Part shown: positions 1 through 5,967 of the stretch, in pieces
How positions within the stretch are numbered: the stretch's first letter is position 1
How the letters are laid out: every line of letters starts with the position of its first letter
NCBI GenBank assembly: GCA_015068655.1
Contig: SVKC01000011.1
Coordinates: forward strand, 1-46,379
Reading direction: 5' to 3'
DNA length: 46,379 bases
Source of the DNA: Oscillospiraceae bacterium
GTDB lineage: Bacteria > Bacillota > Clostridia > Monoglobales > Monoglobaceae
The notes under the pieces: generated by a model
What the model was told of the DNA's origin: nothing
Database searches by the model: none
Seen by the model: only the letters and a program-made list of their open reading frames with translations
Translations under genes and position numbers: made by a program

Positions 1-73
1 CACATACTCTCACCTATACCCGAATAAGCACGGAGAAGTAGCAGAAATATTGTCAAAATTGATACAAAATTAA
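1..73 (+). CDS. Tyrosine recombinase/integrase, C-terminal fragment (partial)
   Basis: Reading the second frame from the left edge gives 23 codons that begin T-Y-S-H-L-Y-P-N-K and then reach a TAA stop. This matches the extreme C-terminus of Firmicutes phage and ICE tyrosine integrases, where the first Tyr of the TYSHLYP motif is the DNA-cleaving nucleophile, followed by a short helical tail. The rest of the gene, including the Arg/His catalytic residues, lies outside the window, so I cannot tell whether it is intact. It is the only gene-like signal on the plus strand and converges on the 3' end of guaA 84 bases away. That is the arrangement expected for an element integrated at guaA. The identification rests on a short but characteristic motif. 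Confidence 0.8.
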   Translation, partial: TYSHLYPNKHGEVAEILSKLIQN

Positions 74-77
74 AAAT

Positions 78-98
78 TTAGTACGATATTAGTACGAT
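78..98 (+). repeat. Two 10-bp direct repeats, candidate integrase arm sites
   Basis: The sequence TTAGTACGAT occurs at 78-87 and again at 89-98, an 11-bp period, immediately downstream of the integrase stop codon. Short direct repeats spaced about one helical turn apart near the end of an element are typical of the arm-type sites bound by the N-terminal domain of Tn916/lambda-like integrases. The repeat is seen directly; the role is inferred. Confidence 0.5.
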
Positions 99-100
99 TA

Positions 101-149
101 GAAAATAAAAAATCCCGAAAACCCTTGTAAATAAAGGCTTTCGGGATTT
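101..149 (-). terminator. Intrinsic terminator after guaA (probably bidirectional)
   Basis: AATCCCGAAA at 111-120 pairs with TTTCGGGATT at 139-148, closing a loop of about 18 bases that has its own short CCTT/AAGG pairing. Read on the minus strand the stem is followed by TTTTATTTTC, a good U-tract ending the cysK-guaA transcript. On the plus strand a weaker T-rich run follows, so it could also end the integrase transcript. Confidence 0.8.
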
Positions 150-156
150 CTTGTTA

Positions 157-168
157 TTATTCCCACTC
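157..168 (-). other. Candidate attachment-site core at the guaA 3' end
   Basis: The last codons of guaA read GAGTGGGAATAA on the minus strand (I-E-W-E-stop). This conserved terminal segment is a described target for integrases that insert at the GMP synthase gene, regenerating the reading frame. The integrase tail and arm-like repeats lie just outside it, on the downstream side of guaA. The second copy of the core would lie outside the window, so this is an inference from position and family knowledge. Confidence 0.45.
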
Positions 169-1137
169 AATTGTGCCAACTGGCTTTGGTGTGAGGTCAA
201 GAAGTACACGATTAATGCCTTCTACCTCGGTTGTAATACGATTTGTGATTTTGTGAAGAACTTCGTAGGGGATTTCTTCGATTGTTGCAGTCATTGCATC
301 GGTTGTATTCACCGCACGAATAATTGCAGGCCAACCTTCATATCTCTTGTCGTTTTTCACACCTACGCTCTTCATATCAGGAACAGCAATGAAATACTGC
401 CATACTTTGCCCGCAAGACCACAATTATCAAATTCTTCTCGAAGAATTACATCTGCCTCACGGAGAGCATGAAGTCTGTCACGAGTGATTGCGCCAAGAC
501 ATCTAACACCAAGACCGGGGCCGGGGAAGGGCTGGCGATAAACCATTTCGTCAGGAAGTCCCAATGCACTGCCTACAACTCTTACTTCGTCCTTGTAGAG
601 AAGCTTCACAGGTTCTACAAGCTCCATCTCCATATCTTCGGGAAGTCCACCAACATTGTGATGTGCTTTTACTCCGTCACTTTCAAGAATATCGGGATAA
701 ATTGTTCCTTGCGCCAAAAAATCAATTCCTTCAAGCTTTGCAGCTTCTTCATCAAATACCTTGATAAACTCACCGCCAATAATTTTTCTCTTCTTTTCGG
801 GTTCTGCAACATCTTTAAGCAAATCAAGAAATCTGTCTGTTGCGTCAATATATATCAAATTGGCATCCAGTTCTTTGCCAAACACTTCAATAACCTGCTC
901 ACTTTCACCTTTACGCATAAGGCCGTGATTTACGTGTACGCAGACCAACTGCTTGCCGATTGCTTTAATAAGAAGTGCTGCCACAACCGATGAATCAACA
1001 CCACCCGAAAGGGCAAGAAGAACCTTCTTGTCGCCAACTTGCGCACGAACTTCTGCAACCTGTTCTTCGATAAACTTGTCCGCCAATTCTTTTGTTGTGA
1101 TACGTTCCATTGCATCAGGTCTTACATTGCTTTTCAT
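157..1137 (-). CDS. guaA: GMP synthase, ATP-pyrophosphatase/dimerisation subunit without glutaminase domain
   Basis: Converts XMP to GMP by ATP-dependent adenylation and amination. The 326-residue protein starts almost directly with the ATP-PPase domain: the P-loop SGGVDSS is at residues 44-50, and the dimerisation domain carries the PGPGLGVR motif and ends in P-V-G-T-I-E-W-E. A usual bacterial GuaA is about 510 residues, because a class I glutamine amidotransferase domain precedes the PPase. That domain is absent here. The start is an ATG with a strong AGGAGG eight bases upstream, and the next gene upstream is cysK, so the domain has not been split off by a local frameshift. The enzyme must use free ammonia or a separate GuaA glutaminase subunit encoded elsewhere, as in archaea. 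It is cotranscribed with cysK (25-bp gap) and followed by a terminator. Confidence 0.93.
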   Translation of the reverse strand: MKSNVRPDAMERITTKELADKFIEEQVAEVRAQVGDKKVLLALSGGVDSSVVAALLIKAIGKQLVCVHVNHGLMRKGESEQVIEVFGKELDANLIYIDATDRFLDLLKDVAEPEKKRKIIGGEFIKVFDEEAAKLEGIDFLAQGTIYPDILESDGVKAHHNVGGLPEDMEMELVEPVKLLYKDEVRVVGSALGLPDEMVYRQPFPGPGLGVRCLGAITRDRLHALREADVILREEFDNCGLAGKVWQYFIAVPDMKSVGVKNDKRYEGWPAIIRAVNTTDAMTATIEEIPYEVLHKITNRITTEVEGINRVLLDLTPKPVGTIEWE

Positions 1138-1162
1138 TAAAAATTCCTCCTAAATTATAATT

Positions 1163-2089
1163 TTATTCAAATAACGGAGTTGAGAAATATCTCTCCGCTG
1201 TATCTGGCAAAACTGTAACTACTGTTTTGCCCTTTCCAAGCTTTTGGGCAAGCTTGATTGCAGCCGCCACATTTGTTCCGCTGGAAATACCACACATAAT
1301 CCCTTCTTTTGATGCCAAATCCTTTGCAGTTTGAATTGCTTCCTCATCTTTTATGACACAAATATCATTGTATATTTCCTGATTGAGTATCTTGGGTATA
1401 ACACCATCACCAATTCCCATTTGAAGATGCGTCCCAATTGAACCGCCCGAAAGAATCGCTGCATGTTCAGGTTCAACAGCCCAGATTTCAATATCGGGAT
1501 TTTCTTTTTTCAGCGTTTCTCCAATTCCCGTGATTGTACCGCCTGTACCAATTCCTGAACAAAAACCATGTATCGGTCCGCCAACCTGCTTCAAAATTTC
1601 CACACCTGTACACTCTCTTTGAATCTGAACATTGGCAGGATTTTCGAATTGCTGAGGAACAAAGACATTTTTCTCTTCTTTCTGCATTCTCAAGGCAGTT
1701 TCAAGACATTTTTCGATACATTCTCCAATGTTTCCTGCATCGTGAATAAGAATAACCTCCGCCCCATAATGCTCCACAAGCTTGCGTCTTTCTTCGCTTA
1801 CGGAATCAGGCATAATAATCTTTGTCTTGTAGCCTCTCACTGCACCCACCAGAGCAAGTCCTATACCCTGGTTGCCGCTTGTAGGCTCAACAATAACGGT
1901 ATCCTTGTTTATAATACCTCGTTTTTCAGCATCACAAATCATATTATAAGCAGTTCTTGTCTTGATAGAACCACCCACATTGAGCCCCTCAAACTTCACC
2001 AAAATCTGTGCGGATTCGGTATCTCCCATATGGCTGAGTCTTATAATCGGCGTTTCACCGATAGCTTCTAAAATGTTATTACATATCAT
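1163..2089 (-). CDS. cysK: Cysteine synthase family (O-acetylserine sulfhydrylase-like), PLP enzyme
   Basis: A fold-type II PLP enzyme of 308 residues, the usual CysK length. It is predicted to make L-cysteine from O-acetylserine and sulfide in the cytoplasm. The PLP lysine is K43 in G-G-S-I-K-T-R-T-A, and the phosphate-binding loop GTGGT is at 181-185. Two signature segments deviate from classical CysK. The usual K-D-R after the lysine is K-T-R, and the substrate loop TSGNTG is TSGNQG at 70-75. These changes fall in the active site, so a different acyl-serine substrate or a different nucleophile is possible. The SD sequence GGAG precedes the ATG, and a consensus promoter lies upstream. It is the first gene of an operon with guaA. 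Confidence 0.85.
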   Translation of the reverse strand: MICNNILEAIGETPIIRLSHMGDTESAQILVKFEGLNVGGSIKTRTAYNMICDAEKRGIINKDTVIVEPTSGNQGIGLALVGAVRGYKTKIIMPDSVSEERRKLVEHYGAEVILIHDAGNIGECIEKCLETALRMQKEEKNVFVPQQFENPANVQIQRECTGVEILKQVGGPIHGFCSGIGTGGTITGIGETLKKENPDIEIWAVEPEHAAILSGGSIGTHLQMGIGDGVIPKILNQEIYNDICVIKDEEAIQTAKDLASKEGIMCGISSGTNVAAAIKLAQKLGKGKTVVTVLPDTAERYFSTPLFE

Positions 2090-2138
2090 CTCTGTCTTCT
2101 CCGGATTTTCTTCGGTAAAAATACATTTTTATCTTATA

Positions 2139-2167
2139 ATTATATACCCTTAAATGGCTGTTGTCAA
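2139..2167 (-). promoter_or_regulatory. Sigma-A promoter of cysK-guaA
   Basis: On the minus strand, TTGACA (2162-2167) and TATAAT (2139-2144) are both perfect consensus hexamers separated by exactly 17 bases. About 50 bases of leader separate the -10 from the cysK start. I see no CymR-type operator or S-box/T-box structure in the leader. Confidence 0.85.
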
Positions 2168-2169
2168 CA

Positions 2170-2210
2170 AAATTATTAATAAAAAGGAACGGTTTTTTTC
2201 CGTTCCTTTT
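2170..2210 (-). terminator. Intrinsic terminator after the PqqD-like gene
   Basis: AAAAGGAACGG and CCGTTCCTTTT (2182-2192 and 2200-2210) form a perfect 11-bp stem around a seven-base loop. On the minus strand it continues into TTTATTAATAATTTT. It ends the OPT/PqqD-like operon just upstream of the cysK promoter. Confidence 0.88.
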
Positions 2211-2218
2211 GTAAAAAA

Positions 2219-2566
2219 CTATTTCCATTCCACAAAGCCATAGCTGTCAAGAATCTGAAAAAACTTTGCAAGTCTGGGATAAAGAGGTTCAGAAGCATCA
2301 CCAAATTTTGCCTTTACCTCTTCTCCTAGTCTTATTATATCTTTTTTCCCGTCTATGATCGACCACACAAAGCTGCCGTTTTCATCAAGATGAACATAAG
2401 TTATCGGAGGCTTTTTGAACAATTTTTGCGCCACCTTGTTAAAAAAGCCCGTATTCTCAACGCTTAACGTTACAGTCCCTTGTTCATCCTGGGACCATTC
2501 AAGACCTTCCCTTTTGATAGGAATACGTTCAAGATAGTTTTTTGATATATTTACCTTTTTTTTCAT
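2219..2566 (-). CDS. PqqD-like small protein (RiPP recognition element fold)
   Basis: A small protein of about 115 residues. The central region, V-H-L-D-E-N-G-S-F-V-W-S-I-I-D-G-K-K followed by a helical segment ending L-D-S-Y-G-F-V, has the layout of the PqqD family: a strand with L-D-x-x-G-x-x-W, a 'DGxx(S/T)' turn and a winged-helix-like tail. PqqD-type domains bind leader peptides of ribosomally made, modified peptides. I see no radical SAM enzyme, precursor peptide or other maturation gene nearby, so its partner is unknown. The ATG used here lies one base after the TAG of the OPT gene; a GTG 15 bases further upstream would overlap it. Cotranscription with the transporter is likely. Family assignment is from pattern recognition only. 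Confidence 0.6.
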   Translation of the reverse strand: MKKKVNISKNYLERIPIKREGLEWSQDEQGTVTLSVENTGFFNKVAQKLFKKPPITYVHLDENGSFVWSIIDGKKDIIRLGEEVKAKFGDASEPLYPRLAKFFQILDSYGFVEWK

Positions 2567-2567
2567 C

Positions 2568-4475
2568 CTATTTCGTACCACGCTTTTTCCACAGCGAAAA
2601 TTTCAGCAAAGACAGAATAATCAACGCAAACACAACTATACTTCCGATATTTGATGCCCAGATAGGGAGATTCAAAATGCCGGAAATGTCTATTACTTTG
2701 TCCAGTCCAAAAATCGCAAGAACTGCAAGGAGAATTCCAATTATGCCTTCTCCGGCAATCATACCTGAACAAAAGAGAATTCCGTCATTCACTATTGCTG
2801 TTTTTTCTTCTTCCTTCTTCTTCAGCTTATCAAGAACCAAACGAACAAGACCGCCAACCATAATACATGCATTGAGATGAATGGGAAGATAAGTACCAAT
2901 TGCAAAGGGAAGTACAGGAATTCCAACAATCTCAACTACAACTGCAATGCAAGCTCCGATAATAACTAAATTCCAAGGAAGATTTCCGTCCATAACACCT
3001 TCAACAATCATTTTCATAAGAGTTGCCTGTGGTGCTGAAAGCTCCTCTGAATCAAAGCCCCATGCCTTGTCAAGAAGGTAAAGAGTTCCTCCAATTGCCA
3101 AAGCTGCAGAAATAACACCTATTATTTCACCGATTTGCTGTTTTTTGGGAGTTGCACCAAGAAGATATCCTGTTTTCAAATCCTGAGATGTATCGCCCGA
3201 AATTGCACAAACAATACATATTATGGAGCCTATTGCAATAGCTGCATGCATTCCGCTTCCACCTTTTTCACCTGTAAGCTTGAGAATAAGTGTAGCCAAA
3301 AGAAGAGTTGCAATTGCCATGCCCGAAACAGGGTTGTTACTGCTTCCAACCAAGCCAACCATACGTGAAGAAACAGTTGCAAAAAAGAATCCGAAAACAA
3401 CAACAATTACAGCACCCACAAGAGACACGGGAACTGCAGGGACAAGCCATACCAAGAGAGTAAGGACAACAATTGCACCCAGAACAACACCCATATTTAT
3501 ATCCTGAGTAGTACGTGCTGTACTGTTGTCTTTGGAGCCAATCATACCTTTCATAGCACCTGCAAAGGTTGTAACAATCAACGGAAGTGACTTCACAAGG
3601 CTGATAATACCGCCGGCTGCCAGAGCACCTGCACCGATGTAACGTACATATGTTCCCCAAAGTCCGCTTGCACCGCTTGCAGCAAAAATCTCACCAATTG
3701 TAGACGTACCGGGTGCAAGAACAGTATTTTCGCCAAAAAGCATTATAATGGGAATAAGCACCATCCAGCTGAACACACCGCCCGCAAACATATATGAAGA
3801 AATCCTTGGTCCACATATATATCCAACACTCATTACCGCAGGATAAATTTGAGTTCCTAATGTTCCGGCAAATCCCTTGAAGGTATGTGAAATCTCACCG
3901 GGAACAGCCTTAAGTCCATCAATAACAAGCTTGAAGAAAGCCGCAAAACCCATACCTGCAAAAACAGATGTAGCATTTGCTCCGCCTTCCTCTCCCGCAA
4001 GAAGAACTTCCGCACAGGCGGTTCCTTCAGGATATGGAAGAATTCCGTGTTCCTTCACAATCAACGCATTTCTCAGTGGAACCATAAAGAAAACACCCAG
4101 CAAACCGCCAAGAAGAGCAACCACTGTAATTTCGATAATACCGGGTTTTGGCATTACACCTTCTGTTGCCCACAAAAAAAGTGCCGGCAAGGTAAATATC
4201 GCACCTGCGGCAACAGACTCACCTGCAGAGCCTATCGTCTGAACAATATTACTTTCCAGAATTGAGTTTTTCCGCATAATTACACGAATAACCCCCATAG
4301 CAATTACTGCCGCAGGAATTGATGCGGATACCGTCATACCAACCCTGAGACCGAGGTATGCATTTGCCGCACCAAAAATCACAGCAAGCAAAACGCCTAT
4401 GATAACAGATGTAACTGTCAGCTCCGGCGTTACTTTTTCAGCCGGAACATAAGGCTTGAAGTCATTTTTTTCCAT
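2568..4475 (-). CDS. OPT-family oligopeptide transporter
   Basis: A large, very hydrophobic protein of 635 residues with about 14-16 membrane segments. It begins with F-K-P-Y-V-P and the hallmark first membrane segment F-G-A-A-N-A-Y-L-G-L-R-V-G-M-T, typical of the bacterial OPT/EspB branch. An internal P-Y-P-E-G-T-A-C-A-E motif and the G-x-x-G-x-T-S-Q-D-L-K-T-G-Y-L-L-G-A segment are also family signatures. Members import peptides or metal chelates, probably with protons; the substrate cannot be read from the sequence. I chose the internal ATG with GGAGAG nine bases upstream over an in-frame start 75 bases earlier that lacks an SD and falls close to the promoter. It is followed directly by the PqqD-like gene. 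Confidence 0.9.
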   Translation of the reverse strand: MEKNDFKPYVPAEKVTPELTVTSVIIGVLLAVIFGAANAYLGLRVGMTVSASIPAAVIAMGVIRVIMRKNSILESNIVQTIGSAGESVAAGAIFTLPALFLWATEGVMPKPGIIEITVVALLGGLLGVFFMVPLRNALIVKEHGILPYPEGTACAEVLLAGEEGGANATSVFAGMGFAAFFKLVIDGLKAVPGEISHTFKGFAGTLGTQIYPAVMSVGYICGPRISSYMFAGGVFSWMVLIPIIMLFGENTVLAPGTSTIGEIFAASGASGLWGTYVRYIGAGALAAGGIISLVKSLPLIVTTFAGAMKGMIGSKDNSTARTTQDINMGVVLGAIVVLTLLVWLVPAVPVSLVGAVIVVVFGFFFATVSSRMVGLVGSSNNPVSGMAIATLLLATLILKLTGEKGGSGMHAAIAIGSIICIVCAISGDTSQDLKTGYLLGATPKKQQIGEIIGVISAALAIGGTLYLLDKAWGFDSEELSAPQATLMKMIVEGVMDGNLPWNLVIIGACIAVVVEIVGIPVLPFAIGTYLPIHLNACIMVGGLVRLVLDKLKKKEEEKTAIVNDGILFCSGMIAGEGIIGILLAVLAIFGLDKVIDISGILNLPIWASNIGSIVVFALIILSLLKFSLWKKRGTK

Positions 4476-4528
4476 AAACTTCTCTCCATTTCTTTTACCG
4501 CTTTTCCGCGGCATATTTCGACCTATTG

Positions 4529-4557
4529 AGTTTACCACATTATCAGACAAAAAGCAA
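4529..4557 (-). promoter_or_regulatory. Promoter of the OPT gene
   Basis: On the minus strand TTGCTT (4552-4557), a 17-base spacer ending TGTGG, and TAAACT (4529-4534). It is a moderate match to the sigma-A consensus, about 50 bases before the preferred start codon. Confidence 0.6.
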
Positions 4558-4620
4558 GTAATTACACTAAATATTGTTAAATTTCACACAGGTTTTGTAT
4601 ATATAGATATACTTAAAGTA

Positions 4621-5220
4621 TTAGCTGTTTTTGTTTATTTTATCAACCGCTTCCCTATATTCCTTATAGGTAAAGGCACTGTTGAGCACATCAACAAGAG
4701 CATTTGCAGAAATTCTGACGGGAAGACCCAAAGCTTTTGCTAGCCTTATCCTTTTTTGAGTGCTGTCCTCTTTTCCGCTCAATCCGTCCTCATAAAATGT
4801 AGTTTTTGTTATTATTTCCTCCGGCTTTCGCTGAGGAGTATCACAAATCTCGGTTACACTATGAAGTATTTCACAAAGAACATCTTCCGTCATTCCTTCA
4901 ACCCCAAGCAAGCCCTCCTTGCCTGGAGCAGACTTTCTGCGTTCTTTTCCTTCAACTGTTGGGATATATGCGTGTTTCACCACTCCGTTTTTCCCTACAC
5001 ATTGCTTGATATAGCTCCGTATCCTGAATCCTGCCCCGTCTGAATCTGTGAGTATAATTACACCTGTTTTTTTTGCCATACGACGTATTGAATTTATTAT
5101 GGTTTTATTGGTATAAAGGCTAAATCCACCGGTACATATTATAGGAGCATCTGTTATCTTTTTCAATTGCTCCTTGTCGAACTTGCCTTCAACCACAATT
5201 GTTTCTTTTATGTGAAGCAT
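4621..5220 (-). CDS. rnmV: Ribonuclease M5-like Toprim protein
   Basis: A Toprim nuclease of 199 residues. The conserved Glu is in V-V-E-G-K-F-D (E11) and the acidic pair in T-D-S-D-G-A-G (D59, D61). The P-G-K-E-G-x-x-G-V-E-G-M segment and the helical C-terminal extension are typical of the clostridial RNase M5-like proteins. RNase M5 matures 5S rRNA in Bacillus; the clostridial homologues carry this C-terminal extension and have been annotated both as RNase M5 and as an uncharacterised primase-like protein. No ksgA neighbour is present, whereas rnmV often precedes ksgA. The start has a weak SD (TAGGA). A MITE-like repeat separates it from the HD gene upstream, so its promoter is unclear. Confidence 0.75.
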   Translation of the reverse strand: MLHIKETIVVEGKFDKEQLKKITDAPIICTGGFSLYTNKTIINSIRRMAKKTGVIILTDSDGAGFRIRSYIKQCVGKNGVVKHAYIPTVEGKERRKSAPGKEGLLGVEGMTEDVLCEILHSVTEICDTPQRKPEEIITKTTFYEDGLSGKEDSTQKRIRLAKALGLPVRISANALVDVLNSAFTYKEYREAVDKINKNS

Positions 5221-5240
5221 AATTTCCTACTTTCAAAAAC

Positions 5241-5373
5241 GGAGCTGTAGCAAAATGAAAAAAGAGCGGTTCGGCGTGGAAACCAAACCCTACAAATTAT
5301 GTCACAAAAAACAAGTAAACAATATATGTAGGGGACGGGTTCCATCCCGAAAATTTCATTTTGCTACAGCCCC
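5241..5373. mobile_element. MITE-like element with 20-bp terminal inverted repeats
   Basis: A 133-bp non-coding block is bounded by GGAGCTGTAGCAAAATGAAA and its inverted copy, which differs at one base (GGGGCTG... when read from the right end). It nearly fills the gap between the RNase M5-like gene and the HD gene. The interior holds a second short inverted pair (CGGG...CCCG) and no open frame that looks coding. I see no clear target-site duplication. A transcript through it could fold into a long hairpin and act as a terminator or RNase site between the two genes. Confidence 0.7.
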
Positions 5374-5380
5374 TCTATTC

Positions 5381-5965
5381 TTAATTCTTTCCTTCCAAGA
5401 AGTATGTAGCCTCCATATCGGCTGTGGAAAGAGCAAATGCCAACGGAAACATTTCAAAGGCACTGCCAACATTTCTTGGTTCTTCACTGCCCGAAAAACC
5501 CATATGATAACGTATTGCAAAAGCTTCTTCCCTTGTAAGACGCATAAAGCCCGATATAATGTATACCGATTTTTCACCATGACCATAAGGAAGCTTGTCT
5601 TCAATTTCATAGGTTGGAACCTTTTGCCACACACCGTTGTCATCCTTCACATTCCGAAATCCCGGCTTGTAGAAGTTCATTTTGCAAAGGTCGTGAAGCA
5701 ATGCAACAATAGCAATTGTTTCGTTGCTTGCCTCCAGACCGTAAAGTTCTCTCACCCGTTCGCGTTCCATATAATCACACAAACATTCATAAACATTGAG
5801 ACTATGTTCAACCAGACCACCCTCGTATGCACCATGGTAACGTGTACTCGCGGGGGCTGTGAAGAAGTCACTTGCCGATGACATAAGGTGAGCAAGGAGC
5901 TTGTCAGCTCCCTCTCTCTTTATGTGCGTCTTGAAAATATCAATAAATTCCTGTTTTGCACTCAT
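5381..5965 (-). CDS. HD-domain phosphohydrolase
   Basis: A metal-dependent HD-superfamily protein of 194 residues. The ligands are in order: H54 (G-G-L-V-E-H-S), the HD pair H91-D92 (A-L-L-H-D-L-C-K), H129 (Y-G-H-G-E-K-S), H154 (R-Y-H-M-G) and D183 (S-T-A-D-M). This spacing is that of single-domain HD hydrolases related to the catalytic part of the YhaM exoribonuclease and of nucleotidases; the substrate is not evident. No OB-fold RNA-binding domain is present. The start codon lies two bases after the leuS stop, so translation is probably coupled. It is the last gene of the long operon that begins with the zinc-ribbon membrane protein. Confidence 0.8.
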   Translation of the reverse strand: MSAKQEFIDIFKTHIKREGADKLLAHLMSSASDFFTAPASTRYHGAYEGGLVEHSLNVYECLCDYMERERVRELYGLEASNETIAIVALLHDLCKMNFYKPGFRNVKDDNGVWQKVPTYEIEDKLPYGHGEKSVYIISGFMRLTREEAFAIRYHMGFSGSEEPRNVGSAFEMFPLAFALSTADMEATYFLEGKN

Positions 5966-5967
5966 AA

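Noticed and set aside
151-993. A 280-codon open frame on the plus strand opposite guaA
   Set aside because: It is antisense to a certain gene, has Cys/His/Phe-rich composition typical of a shadow frame and no SD.
4597-4620. Terminator after the RNase M5-like gene (GTATAT/ATATAC stem)
   Set aside because: Six A/T pairs and no U-tract; not convincing.
5255-5881. A 208-codon plus-strand frame starting inside the MITE-like repeat
   Set aside because: Mostly antisense to the HD gene; composition is not protein-like and the start lies in a terminal repeat.
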